A stretch of 64,000 bases of DNA from Conus ventricosus (lineage: Eukaryota; Mollusca; Gastropoda; Neogastropoda; Conidae). Positions within the stretch are counted from its first letter, which is position 1, and each line of letters starts with the position of its first letter. The notes below the pieces were generated by a model. The model worked only from the letters and a program-made list of their open reading frames with translations. It was not told the DNA's origin and searched no databases. Below, piece by piece: positions 1-14,100 of this stretch. The stretch lies in assembly GCA_018398815.1 (NCBI GenBank), contig CM031607.1, positions 85,032,042 to 85,096,041 of the forward strand, given 5' to 3'. A program made the translations under genes and the position numbers.

Positions 1-910
1 GTGTGTTTTAGACTTTGGTTCAAAGTCTGATCATCATGTGCTTTGGGTTTTTTAATGCCCCCTCCTCATTGAGTGGGAAGGGAGGTGGGAGAAAGATGTG
101 GCGAAAGACAAAGCCGATATTTGTGTGTGTTGGTTCCAGAATGTATGTGTGTAGTAACTTACGTAATGACAGTATTGACAAGTCATGATGGTAATTATAC
201 TAACGATTACAGTTAGATGGAATTTCACTTCCTTGCATTCTGACAATTGACCGTGCCAGAGTGCGTGAGCAGATCTGTTTCTTTGTGACGCATCTTCCTG
301 AAGTGTAGGTGTGTGGCCACAGCACTGTAGCTGAATAGAAAGTGACATGACCTAGGCCATGACCTGATCTTACTACAGTACCTCCACCTCACTCCCCTCC
401 ACCTTCACTTCACCCCAGAAAGTTGGTGAGCAACATTGTTTGCAATAATCCCACCCCCCACCCCACTCCAGTTCATCGCCACCCCACCCCCCAGTTTGTT
501 GGCATATTTCTGAATCAGGGTTGTACATAGTGGACAGCATATAAAACCTTGATCATGTTTTGAAACGCTCCTTTAAATTCATGGGGTATGTCTTGAGTGA
601 GACGGAGACAGTTCTCTTTTGACAGTGAACAGCATACGCTTGCCTCCCTTGACTGCTAGGACGATGACATGGGTAATTCACCTGTAGGTGAACGTGCCTT
701 GATAACACAGAGAGACATGGGGGAGGTGAAGAGAGTGGCTTATAATGACAGGGACGATGTGTTGCCAATAATGTATATAATACAGAGATGGGGACGTGAT
801 GAGATTGACTTGTATTGACAGGGACGATGCGAGGCCAGTAATATATGTAACACAGAGAGACGGGGAGGTGAAGAGAGTAACTTGTATTGACAGGGACGAT
901 GCGAGGCCAG
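1..910. other. ARID1 intron end, no coding content seen
   Basis: AT/GT-mixed non-coding DNA with a C-rich stretch at 440-495. No splice-supported exon is visible. The last 200 bp are tandem repeats that include the exon acceptor. Confidence 0.6.
700..910. repeat. three diverged ~70 bp units ending at an ARID1 acceptor
   Basis: TGACAGGGACGATG recurs at about 746, 816 and 888 (spacing 70 and 72), each with GAGGTGAAGAGAGT or a variant upstream. The last unit runs directly into the exon at 911 and supplies its 3' splice site (GACAGGGACGATGCGAGGCCAG spans 890-910). Confidence 0.75.
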
Positions 911-2081
911 GGGGTGATGGGGTCCATGCAGAGCGCCCAGGGAGGCAGCGCAGGCCCTATACCAGGGAACAGCACCTACCCCCAGGCCATGTACAACGGG
1001 CCAGGCCAGATGGGGCCGGGGGCCTCCAGCATGTACAACAACATGATGAGCCGCAACATGTCCGGCTACAGCTCGCCCTACGGCCCAGGCTCGGCCATGC
1101 CCATCAACAGTCACTTTGGCAGCTTCAACAGCCACCTGGGGCCCGGGCAAGGGCCAGGGCCAGGGCCAGGGCCTGGATCAGGACCAGGACCCAGCTCCGC
1201 CCCGTCAGGCTCAGGGTCTGTGCCCGGGGCTCCCACGTCCATGATGCCTGGTCAGATGAACGCCACCAGCATGGGGCAGCCCACCATGGGAATGCAGCAT
1301 GGGGCTCCCATGATGCCCGGGGGCAAAGGAGCTCAGGCGGCGGCTCAGGCGGCTCTCATGGCGGCTGCGAACTCGGCGGGGATGAGAATGCCGTCCCGAG
1401 GGATGGCAGGGTCCCCGAGGATGATGGGTCCGCAGGGCGGCGGTTCCCCCTCACCCGGCTCCATGACGCCCATGATGGGCAACTTGGGCAACCCCAGCCT
1501 GAACAGCATGTCCAACCAGATCCAGCAGATCACGTCCAGCAGTGTCACCGTGCCCAGCAAACCCTCCAGCCCCGCCAACAACGCCCCCGGCTCTTCCACC
1601 GGCCCCTCTGCTGGACCCCCTTCTTTTGTGGACAAAAACATCTCTTCCAACAGCATGGGTGTGCCCCCAATAGGTGGAGGGAGTGAGGCCGCCCACCTCA
1701 TGTCCCCCATGTCAGGGTCAGACACTCAAGAGTCATCACGGCCGAGCTCCACGGCCACTCCGGGCCAGACGGTGGACGCGGCTAACAACACGTCGGAAGC
1801 TCCGGGCATTGACGGTTCGGGCAGCATGCCCAGCAGTGACTCGACATCGGTGGACAGCGGGTTTCATTCCACCGCCGATCAGAGTGAGAAAGCGCCTTCC
1901 GAGTCCACCCCGACTCACTCCTCGTCCCCTTCCAACTCCAACCCCCCACCCTCCTCCAACGGTCAGTGCGAGGAGGGGGCTAGTCAGGAAAGTGACAGTG
2001 TGAAAGTGATGGGCAGCATGGCCTCCTCCATCCCCACTAGTGTGCACCCATCCACCACCACCACCACCACCATCACCTCAG
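911..2081 (+). CDS. ARID1: ARID1 exon (first in window): Met/Gly/Pro/Ser-rich N-terminal region
   Basis: The reading frame is open for about 390 codons, beginning [12 protein letters not shown] and ending TTTTTITS, then a clean donor CAG|GTAAGT at 2082. Composition is Gly, Pro, Met, Ser and Asn, with a [11 protein letters not shown] stretch near codon 80 and an Ala run ([13 protein letters not shown]) near codon 150. No folded domain is visible; ARID1 N-terminal halves are intrinsically disordered in all animals. The 3' half is Ser/Thr-rich. The exon ends in phase 1, which fits exon 3538 exactly (the split codon gives Ala). The start is uncertain: an acceptor at GCCAG|GGGG (911) and another at GACAG|GG (about 894) are both possible, because this acceptor is the last unit of a tandem repeat. 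Confidence 0.85.
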
Positions 2082-5000
2082 GTAAGTGGGGGCTGTCAGC
2101 AGCACATGCCCTCGCCAAACACCTGCTGGCTCTGCCTGGTAGAAAAGCATGTGTAGTGCTCGTCTGCAAACTTCTCAGCGGGGAGTAGTCTGTAACCAGG
2201 TTTTTTTTTTTTTTTCTGTTGGCAAGTTACTTGAACCAGCTCTGTACAGCTGTTGTACGACGACTGAAGTTTTCAAGTACCGAGTAGCAGGGTTCATACA
2301 TGTGTGCAAGGGTCAGTGTGACAAAAAAGCTGTTGTCTTAGATTTACTCGAGGTGAGTGTACGATATTCAGTTACAAGGCTTGCTGAAGAAAGTGGCAGT
2401 CCAGATCATGGCAGATTTTGAAAAAAGATGTCCTTAGATGGTCAGGATTATGTCTGGATGCTCTCTGGATCGGCGAGATGCTGTTGGGGGCAGTTTCTGG
2501 CTGGCGAGACTTTTACTAGTTCACAACAATACTGAAAGAGCAACCAGATTGCTGAGATCAAGAATCTTAAAAATGTTGATCAAGAATCTTGAAAATGTTT
2601 TCTTCTCTTGGCTTTTCACAGTTGACCATATTGTCCAGGTAGATTAATTATTTCATTTGAATTGTTGCTTTGTAATATTTTGTATTGTAAAGTATTAGCA
2701 AAGGCCAAAAAAACATTATTTTGGTAACTTTTTTTCTCTTACTGTTTATGGGGGATGGTCTACACACGACACATTGTTTTTTGTATGTGTGGTTTTTAAA
2801 AGCAAAGTTAGTTTATACATGTATAGTTAACCTTATGTAGCTGTAATAGATTTTCTGATCGTTGTCTCTTTTCATGATAATTTTCAGGATTATTTTGATG
2901 GCCACAGTTTGTTTATTGGCAAAATGACCACAATTCAGTTTCAGTGTTGGAGGAATGGCCATAATTCAGCTTTAGTATTGGAGGGATGGCTACAGTTTGA
3001 TTGTAAGTTTGGAGGGATGGTCACGATTCAATGTAAGTTCGGAGGGATGGCCATAATTCAATTTTAGTGTTGGAGGGATGGCTACAGTTTAATTGTAAGT
3101 TTGGAAGGATGGTCACTATTCAGTTTAAGTTAGAGGGATGGCCACAATTCAGTTTAAGTTGAGAGGGATGGCCACAATTCAGTTTAAGTTGAGAGGGATG
3201 GCCACAATTCAGTTTAAGTTGAGAGGGATGGCCACAATTCAGTTTAAGTTGAGAGGGATGGCCACAATTCAGTTGTTAAAAGAATCGGAGAGATGATCAC
3301 CTTTCAGTGTGAGGAAGGAAGATTCTTTTTTCCCGTGCTAGCAGCCCTGGTCAGGATGGATGTGAATGTACTGCATTACAATAATCACAGGGAACAGACT
3401 GTGTGACACTGTCATTAACAAAACTGCCATCCTAGTCATGCCAGTTGAAAGGTGAATCGTAGTTTAAGTTTGTGGCTGCAGCTCACAGCTTGAGTTGATC
3501 TTGTACAGTGTAGTTACCTGCTTTTTCCTGTGTGCAGCTTCGGTGGGGTCGTCGGGCGCGCCCAGTCTGACCACCTCGGCCAGCAGCGAGATGCTGAGCT
3601 CCAGCAGTCAGACCTCCGCCTCCCTGCCCATGATGATGAGCAGCGGCACCAACTGCAACAACCCCCCGGCCACCATCCCCAACGGCCCCCACTACCCCCA
3701 CCCCCACACCCCCACCCCGGCATGGGCTACAGCCCCATGGGTCCTCAGGGGCCCGGGGCCATGGGCACTGCTCACATGATGGGGGGCCCGGGCATGCACC
3801 ACCCCCGGGCATGCCGCACTCCATGGGCAACATGCCCCCCTACAACATGCCCCCGGCAACATGCCTCCCAGCAACATGCCTCCGGGCAACATGCCCCCGG
3901 GCAACATGTCTGCCAGCAACATGGCCCCCAGCAACATGCCCAACAACATGCCTCCCAGCAACATGCCCAACAACATGCCTCCCAGCAACATGCCTAACAA
4001 CATGCCTCCCGGCAACATGCCCAACAACATGCCTCCCAGCAACATGCCCAACAACATGCCCCCAGGCAACATGTCTGCCAGCAACATGGCCCCTAGCAAC
4101 ATGCCCCACGGTAACATGCCTCCCATCAACATGCCCCACAGCAACATGCCCCCAGGCAGTGGAATGTCCCCCAGCATGCCCCCACATGGGGGGATGCCCA
4201 AGAACATGCCCTCTGGCACCATGATGAACAGCATGTCCCCTCACGGCACAATGCCCAGTGGCATGTCCCCGGTGGGACTACCTCAGGGCAGCATGCCCAA
4301 CAGCATGTCTCGGGGCAGCATGGCCAACCACATGCCCCCAGGGAGCCTGCCGGGAAACCTGCCGCCGGGGAACAGCCTGAGTGCCAACGGCAAGACCCAC
4401 TCCATGGGACCCATGACCATGCCCACCCAGAACAACACGGCGGCGCGGGCGTCCGGTCCACCCGACGACCCTCCGGAGAAAAAGAAGAAGGTATACTGTC
4501 GGCTTCCGGGATTGATCCTGTTTTTTTTTTTTTTTTTTTTTTTTTTTTTCCTGTCCATTTTAATCACCATGTATCTCTTACTGACAGTTCATGATGCAGC
4601 ATTAACTCATCCAACATTCCCCTGCGTAAGCTGTCCTTCTACCCATGTTGCTCGGTTTAATTTTTTTTTTTTTACTCTACTGTCATCCTGTCTTCCACTT
4701 TTTTTTTTGACCATGTGCAAAAAGCAATACAACGACAGGAGATGCACAAGTCGTGTACATTATTTACCTCTATGATTTCAGCATCCGTTTTTTTCATTCT
4801 ATCTGCCCTCTGATCATAGAACAACCCTCGTCTATCAAAATTATTTTCTTTTGTCTGGAAGCTTTGTAGCTTTAGCGCTTCCATATCTATACACAAAGCC
4901 TGTGTGTATTTTGGTTGAAAACTGTCACCGACTTCATGTCCCCTGTCTGTACTACATATAATCTCCCTTACCACTGAGGCACAGGTGCAGTGTCTTGCAC

Positions 5001-8000
5001 ACACTGGTGGAGCAACAGCCAGTGACACACAGAAGGGTGGTGTTCCATGTGAACAGGCTGTAGGATGCTGGTTTCCTTTCATGCGATATGATGTGAGATG
5101 TAACCTTAGGGCGGAGTACCTACCTTCTAAGAGTGACATCACTTTTCTTTGTCCTCATGTTTTTTAGCACTTGCTGTTTATTGGTTTCTTCTTGTGTAAT
5201 GTACTAACACATTTCTGGCTATAACGATTGGCTCAGGAGTAGCACAGGCTTTCCTTGGTGTGTGTGTGCACGTGCGTGTGTGAGCGTGTACGTCTGCGTG
5301 TGTCCTATGTCTGCCTTTGGCGTGGCTGTGAAGAAATGAAGAACTGTAGATAAAGCAGGTCTGTATCCACACCGTTCCCACTTCATCTGAGCTATGAAGG
5401 AATGTCAAGTGAATTTGGCAATGATAGTTAATTTGAGACTGTTCAGCGAGTTAACACTTGCAGAGAGAATCGGCTAATGCTGTTTGATGTCATGATGCAA
5501 TCTGTGACTGAAGATGTACTGTCTGTTGTCTTTCCGGTGAGCGTGATGAGAGGATGATGCTACCTGTGATAAATGCTAAAGGAAAGTGTTGATGCTGCCG
5601 TTCTAGGACGAGGGGGTAATGGTTGGTGCTGGCCCCTCACTTTGTGAGGACAATGAAAATTGCAGTAGCCCAGGTTGGCCTGGCATGCCAGTAAGTCGGA
5701 AACAGATGGGTCTTTTTTTTTTTCCTCAATTATTAATTCCTTTTTTTTTTCTCGTTGTTTTGGGAGAGTTTGTTATGATTCATTTTATTTACGCTCACCC
5801 CTCCCTTCCTGTTTATAAAGAAAAGAAAAAGAAAAGAAAAAAAGAGAGAAACCAATGGAAAAGCCCTTGAGCAAATCTTCAAGTGTTCACAGTGCTGCAC
5901 TTGATGTTTTGACAATGAGTTTCACCTGCAGTTTGTTGGGAATGGTGTTCTGCCCTTTTGTCCTCCCTCCCCTGTCCCTGTGAGCTGTGATGGTAGGTCA
6001 CTATGCTGGTGGAGATATTATTGTGAGTGGCCATGGTCTCTGTAGGTGTGTGTGTGTGTGTGTGTGTGGTGACTTGAGCCAGCAACTATTGCACGTTATG
6101 TAGCAGCCTGTCGCTGCCTCAGACAGCTGAACAAGAGTGCACTGTGCTGTGGTGGTGTTGTGTTGTGGTGGATATCGGTGTTCAGCTGTGCCTTGCCTGC
6201 TCTTTGACCTTTTTCGTCAGATCCTGGACAGCTTCTTTGTCCATTTTGTTTTGATCATAGTCTTTGTTAGAGCAGTGACAAGCATTGTTGAAAACCACAG
6301 AAAAGTTGCTGTAAAAGAAAAATCCCATTTCATCCATTCTCTTCTCTATATAGGACCACAGCCGTCGTCTTTTTATTTTAGCTGGCTGATCGGTTCTTTT
6401 TTTCTTTTTCTTTTTTTAGAGTAGAAAGACATTGTAAGTGAGTGGGAGATCAATGACAATGATTTTGAAAACAAAAGTTCGTCGATACTATGATTCACTG
6501 TTCTGCTCTATGTCCCTGTCCAGTTTTATTCTTGTTCCTTTCATCTTACGTTCTTGTGTCGAATCAGTTGCGGCTTTGGCTTGTCTTCCGTTGCTGTCAC
6601 TCATCTAGCTGCTGTGTCTGATTGGCTTCTTTTGATCAATGCATGCGCTTTCCTCCTTTGTTTTTGTTTTTTCATGTTGGCCATAGGCATTTCATTTTGT
6701 CATGGCTGGAGTTGGGAGCCTGACTTCAGTTCCGCTGCAGTCTTTTGCCTCATTTAGTTTCATCGCATCTGTTCATGATTTTGTGTTCCTCTTTTTTCAT
6801 GTTTGAAACTGAATGCTAATTAGCAGTTGTATGATTGCAACCTTGTTCTAAGTCATTTTGAAATTGAATGCTAATTAGCGGTTGTATGATTGCAACCTTG
6901 TTCTAAGTCATTTTGAAATGTAGAGTGTGTACAGACCTGTGTACCAGTACAAAGTTCTGATATGTTTTACATATCTTTAAAAAAAAAAATAGAAAATGAA
7001 AAGAAAAAAAATTAAAAGGAAAAAAAACCACTTTATACAGATTACCAAAAATTACACCTGATAAAAAAAATGTCATCCAGTGTGTTCACAGCAGAAGTGT
7101 GGGCCTGTTTCTCTTCAGATGGTTTTGACATTTCCGCATTAAATAAAATGATTTTTGGAATGTCATACTGTAGCTATCATTTAAGATTTTCATCACGTTC
7201 CAGTACAAATCATCTAGCAGTGAGAAGTCTGTATCCCGACATGAAGACATTTTTTGGTGAAGAATCCGTCAAGAGCACACCAAAACATGGGGACTTTCAG
7301 GGAAATGCTTTGTTCGTGTGGAGAAATTCTTCAAAAGAAAATACCTGGTTCACAGGTCTGGATATAATTTAATTTTGTTCAGTTGTATATAAATGCTGGT
7401 TGATAAACTGAAAAGAAATAGGCATGTTGATGGGAGTTTATATTTTAACAATGATTGCTGAGCTTTGAAGAACTTTTGGGAAAAGAGGGTGGGAATATTG
7501 ATTGTATTTTGTCTACTCTTTCTGAAATGATATTGTTTCAGGTGTTTTTAAGTCCATCCAGATGATGCATAAAGAAAATGGTTAAATTTGATTAGATGTT
7601 TTTGTTATCGGTCCTTTTTTGCTAGATTAATCTCTCAGAAGTTGCATTGTTGCTTTATCTGATTGATAATGAGCACCTGGTACATAGAAATATTTGTCTT
7701 CTAAATGTTAAGTTGATCCTACAGCATCGAAATAAAAAGATACAACTCCATGACTTGGCTAGCACCGTAAGACATTTGCTGTAGTTCTGATCACCTGTCT
7801 GGCTTTATCAAGCCTTTGCTGCATGTATTGTTTGACATGACATGCATGACTCCATACATACATAATATGTACATGTGTTGAAAATGCATAGATGCATCCA
7901 CCTTAATGCTGAGACATGCACACGGGCATACTGACTTAATTAGCTGCATTGATGCGAGATTGATCTGACATATGCAATTGCTCTCTTACACACACACATG

Positions 8001-8082
8001 CATGTACACGTGTGCAAGCATACACGCGCGCATGCATGCATGCACGCATGTGCACTTCCACATACACACACACATGCATGCG

Positions 8083-8114
<32 letters not shown>

Positions 8115-11100
8115 CACACACAGATTGCCACAGTGTCTTTTGCATTGGGTTGTAAATCATAACGATTGATACTGACCCTGTGACAGCTGTGTCACATCCC
8201 AAGTGCTTTGGTTTTCCTGGCTTCATGCACTAACCTTGTCGCTGCCGTGCTAACACAGAAAGCGTCTGACATGACCAAGCTGTATGACATGGGGATGGAG
8301 GTGGACCGCCGCCCCTTCCTGGACAAGCTGCTGGCCTTCCTGGAGGAGAAGGGCACCCCCATCACCACCATGCCCAACATCAGCAAACAGCCGCTGGACC
8401 TCTACAAGCTCTACCACTGCGTCCGCGAGAAAGGCGGCTTTGTGGAGGTCAGCGTCACAGTCTGTGCTCCTCGTTTCCTTCCTCTTGCCTTAGTTTGTTT
8501 GTTGTGTTTTCTGTTGTTGATAGGATCTGGGTTTTTTGGTTTGTTTTGAATTGATGTTTTTCCTCCAGTTTGCCTATCCCCAGCTATCTTTCTGGCCTCT
8601 TGACATGAGGAGGAAATTGGCAAAACGAGTTTACCAGAATGGCTGATAGTGATCAAATGGACTGGTGAAAATGGTCCATCATGAATGAGACCAAAAGGTG
8701 GAAGGGTAATGGTTGTTTTATGTCCATTGATGTGTGTCTGTGCAGGTGAACAAAGCCAAGAGATGAAAGGAGATATCAATCCATTGATGTGTGTCTGTGC
8801 AGGTGAACAAAGCCAAGAGGTGGAAGGAGATTTGCTCAGTGGTCAACATCAGCTGCTCAGCCAGCGCGGCATTCACCTTGAAGAAGAACTACATCCGATA
8901 CCTGTTTGCCTTTGAGTGCAAGTTCGACCTTGGAGGTGTGGACCCGGCTCCCATCCTTGCCGAGATGGAGACTTCAGGGGACAGCAGGAAGCGAGAGAAG
9001 AAGCGCGTTCCGTCCCCAGGTATGAAAATGGTGGAGAAGAAGAGGGAGAGAAAAGGAATGCAGTCCACAGGTATGAAAATGAAGGTGCAGATTTTTCTGT
9101 TGAGGTCTTATTTTGGGCAGTGTTGCTTCAGGGCTGTGGATGTGCCGTGAAATTGGTCGTACCTGCCCCCTGCAGAGGGGCAGGGAAGTAGGGCCCCGTG
9201 TTTGCTGTATACTTCGTTTTATAAACGTTTTGTTTAATAGTCTTCTATGTTGGGTGGGGGGGAAAAAGTTCTCTTAGCTTTCATTTCCGTCGTACAGAAC
9301 AGGGCAGCACTGCTCATTATATGTGACCAATTTTGTGTGGATTTTATTTGTCACTGCAGGTTTTTGACTTAACCCTCTTCAGTATGCACTTACCTGAGCT
9401 TAGTTACTCTGAAAACCATCGGCAAGATAAGTAACTCCGTAATTTGAACGTGGTTACCCATTTAAAAATTAATTTAAAAGAGAGGAAAGGAAATAATGAC
9501 ATAAAAGTCATTTTAATAATTCCTTCGAATTATGTATGTTGCTATATCATCAGAACTTTCTTCTGAATCGTTTATCATATCTGGAACCTCATCCCATTCG
9601 AAATCTAGGTCACTGTAAGCTTCATCACCCAGCACTTTCACTAAGTCTTATGCCGTAAATCCCACAAATCGCAGTATCTTCATTACTAAATCTCATTATA
9701 GAATGGCAGAAATCAAGGTTAGCCATGGTGAAAAACAGCATTTCGACCACAAAACTTTAAAAATTCATAACTCGAGAACTTCGGCACGTATCGACTCGCG
9801 TTTTTTTGCAAACGGAAGTGAATGGCTACAGGAAGAAGGAAGTCATGTTCTCGCGAGACTTCCTTTTCTACGAGAAACATGGCGGCGCCCATTGTTGCCA
9901 CATGTTTTACCGGGCGCTGGCAGGCGCTCAGCCTTTTGGCGGTGTGATTTCCGGTCGGGCGCTAGCGGGTGCATGCTTGTCAAGAGAGTTAAAAGTTTGC
10001 AGACTTAACCTTTCAGAGAAGAACCAAAGCCACCAGAAACCTGGGTTGTACGCACAGCCACACCAGATTCATTGGATCAGGGTCTGTGATTTGACCATAT
10101 GATCCCGCCCGCAAATGAATGAGTAAAGAGCCAGTGTGTGCGGTAGAGAAACTCTGCCATCGCTGCTGGGCTGCTTACTTGTAGGCCACTGCTATGGCTT
10201 AGAGTTCACTTTCTGAGGAGAAACGTCATGAATTTCAGCATTTAATTGAACAGGTTGATTACAAATGAGCCAGGAATAGCACCAAACTTTTTTTGTTTTT
10301 AAAGTAACGACTGATAGAAAAGGAAAAGACAGCTTAACAAAATACGTCTATCTCATAGACCTTGAATAGCCAGAACTTTGCCCTATCAAATTTTCTGCTA
10401 ATCAGATGATGTTTTCATAACTTGCCGTCATGTCTCGCACCGGAAAGGGACCTGTGAACTGGTATGCATATTCCAGAGCCCGCCTGGCTCAGTTTCAGTT
10501 CGTCATTGGCTGGCCCGATTACGGCTGATGTGTTTGCTCTGGTTCTGGAGACCAATTACAGGTGCTTATTTCAAACATGAGAATCTTGATAAAAATTCAC
10601 TCCCCTGCTCCTAATGTTCCACCCCTCAAGTTGTTACCACTCATCCAGCTGACTGTAAGTTTTGGTGCCGAGTCACCTTTTTTTTTTTTTTTTTTTTAAC
10701 TGAGAACAAAAACAACAACACGAACATGCTCAGAAATTGCACACAGAGATATTGTGGTGAAGAACTGACATAGCAGACGGCAGAAATACTCTGGTATCTT
10801 TCAGGGGAAAGCACTTGCTAAACGTGGTGTTGGAAAGTTCAAGTAGCACGTGTTGGCTTGAAAGGTAAGCAGTCTGTCGGATCATGCACCTGAAGACATT
10901 GGTCTGTTGGAATGGAGAGGGGAAGGGGTGAGAGGTAGGTAAAATCTGCCATGGCCTGTCTCTTTGATAACATCCTTAACTTTGGTGCTCCTTACTTTGT
11001 CACTTCTTATGGTTGATCTGTCACAATTAACAACACTTAATCAGCAGAAAGAGTGTTTGAGTGCTGTTGGTTAGTTTAAATTAAAATAACTTGTGTGTGC

Positions 11101-14100
11101 AGCACACTGACCCAACTTGTCATTAGTCATTTGCAATCCATATACTACCAAAGAAAATGGCTGTAACATTAAGGCCTACAACAGACTATGAGGTCAAAAG
11201 CGTAAATTTATTAGACAGATGATAGCAACTTAGCAAGCATTATATTTTCTTAGATAGTTGGTGCAGCCTTATGAAACGGACAAATGAACAAACAATAAAC
11301 GACCGACCTCCCTTGGTGGTGCTTTAGACAATCTGCTAGTCGGCAGTTTGCTTAGGTCAGGGCTGTGGAATAATTGGGTTGTCGCGGTGGCTGGACAGAA
11401 AGGCTGGGTGTAGGTCAATGTGGCTGGGTGTACAGAACGGTGGCTGGGAGATGTTTGTCTGGAACCAGGAATGGAGTCTGTCCATCCGCTGGTTTCTTGT
11501 GGAGGTCATGGATGCGTGACTGTGAGAGAACCACAGTTTGCAATGTGAAACTGATGCTCTGAAGCAATACCCTTTTTTATATCTTTTATTTATTTATTTT
11601 TTTTGTCCCCACATTCCTTCTCACCTTGCGCACACGTAAAATTCCATCTCCAGCAACATTCAGAAGAGTAGGCCGTTTTGACTATATGGTTTACATGCAT
11701 ACACATAGCATAAATGTATAGTTGACATGCATACTCATAGCATCAATGTATAGTTGACATGCATACACATAGCATGCATCTTCTGTGATAAAAAAGGAAA
11801 GAATGACTGAAAAAGTGACAGGTGTTTTGACTGAATGAAATTGGAAACGGTTGAATGTAGCGCCAGCAGGCAGCTCCTCAGTTGGCTCTGCCCAGGTAGG
11901 CAGCCCAAATGATTGGTCTCTAACTGGAGATATGCACCATATAAATACTCTTAATAATTATAATGATGATAACCTTTCACCCTTCACCAGTGCTTCCCAC
12001 CCCCAATCTATCCTATGGAAGTTTGCCTGGCTGTAACTGTATGGCCACATTCTGGAACAGGTGTGCTGGACATTTCCCTTTTCTGTTCTTTGTTTTGGTT
12101 TGTTTGTTTGCTTTAAATGTATATCGACTCTCATCTGCTGCTTTTCTGCCCTTTTGCGCCATTCCCCTGTCTAGGTGCTAAAAAGCGCTCATCTGTTTCC
12201 TTTGCTCAAGTTTGTAACATACTGTAGATATGTATGGTCTTGTCGTCTGGCGACTAGATGAACTTGTAAAGACTGGAATCAGAGCTGGCTGTCCATTCCG
12301 TCCTTTGAGACTGTTGTGTGTGGCACTGATTCGACTCGTTAATTGGATCTGAATGGTTGATGCACTTGGCACATCCCGGAGCTGCCTGCATTGTGACATT
12401 AATGGTCCAGCCACCAGTACATGCTATGGATGGTATATATTCCTAAAAATATGTGAGTTTTTTGTTGTAAGTGATGACATTGACAACCCAGCTATGACCC
12501 TACAGATACGAATGGGCTCTTGAGATGTTAAGAGACGGGAAGTGAACACTGTCTTTGGTGTGAGGTCACTTGTCTGCATGGTTATGCACAGCGTACGTGC
12601 ACACATGTGTTTCCTCTCTTGTGCCTTCTGATTTTGGTGATGAAGCAGATCGATGTGGTGACCCAGGATTGTTCTGATCAGTTGGTGATGAAGCAGAGCC
12701 GTAGGGTGACCCAGGGATTGTTCTGATCAGTTGGTGATGAAGCAGAACCGTGTTTGACCCAGGGATTGTTCTGATCAGTTGGTGATGAAGCAGAACCGTG
12801 TGTTGACCCAGGGATTGTTCTGATCAGTTGGTGATGAAGCAGAGCCGTGTGTTGACCCAGGGATTGTTCTGATCAGTTGGTGATGAAGCAGAGCCGTGTG
12901 TTGACCCAGGGATTGTTCTGATCAGTTGGTGATGAAGCAGAGCTGTGTGGTGACCCAGGGATTGTTCTGATCAGTTGATGATGAAGCAGAACCGTGTGTT
13001 GACCCAGGGATTGTTCTGATCAGTTGGTGATGAAGCAGAACCGTGTGTTGACCCAGGGATTGTTCTGATCAGTTGGTGATGAAGCAGAGCTGTGTGGTGA
13101 CCCAGGGATTGTTCTGATCAGTTGGCGATGAAGCAGAGCCATGTGGTGACCCAGGGATTGTTTTGATCAGTTGGTGATGAAGCAGAGCCGTGTGGTGACC
13201 CAGGGATTGTTCTGATCAGTTGGTGATGAAGCAGAGCCGTAGGGTGACCCCTGGGATTGCTCTGATCAGTTGGTGATGAGATTGATTTTGATGAAGTTAC
13301 AAATTATCTCCCTTGGTTAAATAGCAGACGATCATCCAGGATCGCGATGATGTTTGTAAAAATTTGTTTTTAAATAGTTTTTCATTAATCTGAACGCAGA
13401 AAAATCAAACTGCCATGAAGCAGAGCCGTGTGGTGACCCTGTGGTTTGTCTGTTCCAGGTTCGCAGAGCTCCCAGGACGCCTTCCAGCAGGCTCCAGGCC
13501 CCAACAGCCAGATGATGGACGGCTACCCGGGCAGCGGGGGCATGCCCCCTCCCTTCATGCAGGGGGCGGAGGGCCAGATGATGGGGGCGGGGATGGGGGG
13601 TCAGGGCCCCGGCATGATGATGGCCAACAACATGATGGGCCACCCCAACATGATGGGCCCCCACCACCAGGGCTCCGGCCCTGCCATGATGGCCCACGGC
13701 CCCAACACCATCATGATGGGGTCGGGACCCTCCGGTCAGAACATGATGGGCGCCGGGGGCATGGGACCTCAGGGAGGAATGATAAACTCTGCCTCCTCCA
13801 TGATGGGCCCTGCGGGCATGGTGGGGCCTGCCATGCACATGGGGTCCAACAGCTACCCAGCTGCCTCCCATGGCATGATGGGTCCAGGACCGGGTGGTAG
13901 CAGTGGCATGGGCCCCAGCCCCGGCCCGCCCATGGGAGGGAGCAGCAGCAGCGGCGTGGTCAGCTCGTCGCCCAGTCCCTTGCCCACCAGCACCAGCACG
14001 GGGTCTGTGGGCACCGCCACCTCCACCCCCAACAATGTGGCGCTGCCGCCCAGCAGCACCCCCAACTCCCGACCCCCGACGGCAGACAGCGTCAGTGTGC

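Larger units (their letters stand above)
4491..8258 (+). other. ARID1 intron, mostly unique AT-rich DNA
   Basis: GT-AG intron of 3,768 bp. It holds poly-T/poly-A tracts (4521-4549, 5711, 6979-7025), (GT)n at 6047-6067, a 55 bp tandem duplication at 6805-6915 and a long CA-rich stretch at 7985-8122. I see no exon with coding similarity. Confidence 0.7.
9020..13458 (+). other. ARID1 intron with TTAA element, SINE piece and 49 bp array
   Basis: 4,439 bp. It contains the TTAA-bounded element 9369-9992, a poly-T run at 10678-10698, three copies of a 45 bp unit around 11690-11780, a SINE 3' fragment near 11850-11975, the 49 bp array 12640-13278 and half of a palindromic MITE. No exon is recognised. 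Confidence 0.75.

Noticed and set aside
37..975. Minus-strand frames in the first kilobase
   Set aside because: Shadow frames of tandem repeats and of ARID1 coding sequence.
8726..8772. Alternative start of ARID1 exon 4
   Set aside because: The frame hits TGA after six codons; a decayed duplicate of the true acceptor region.
9703..10102. Two ~100 codon frames near 9700-10100
   Set aside because: They overlap the right half of a TTAA element and extend past its end; no similarity to any family recognised.
12640..13278. CRISPR-like array
   Set aside because: Units are contiguous without unique spacers and the genome is eukaryotic; it is a minisatellite.
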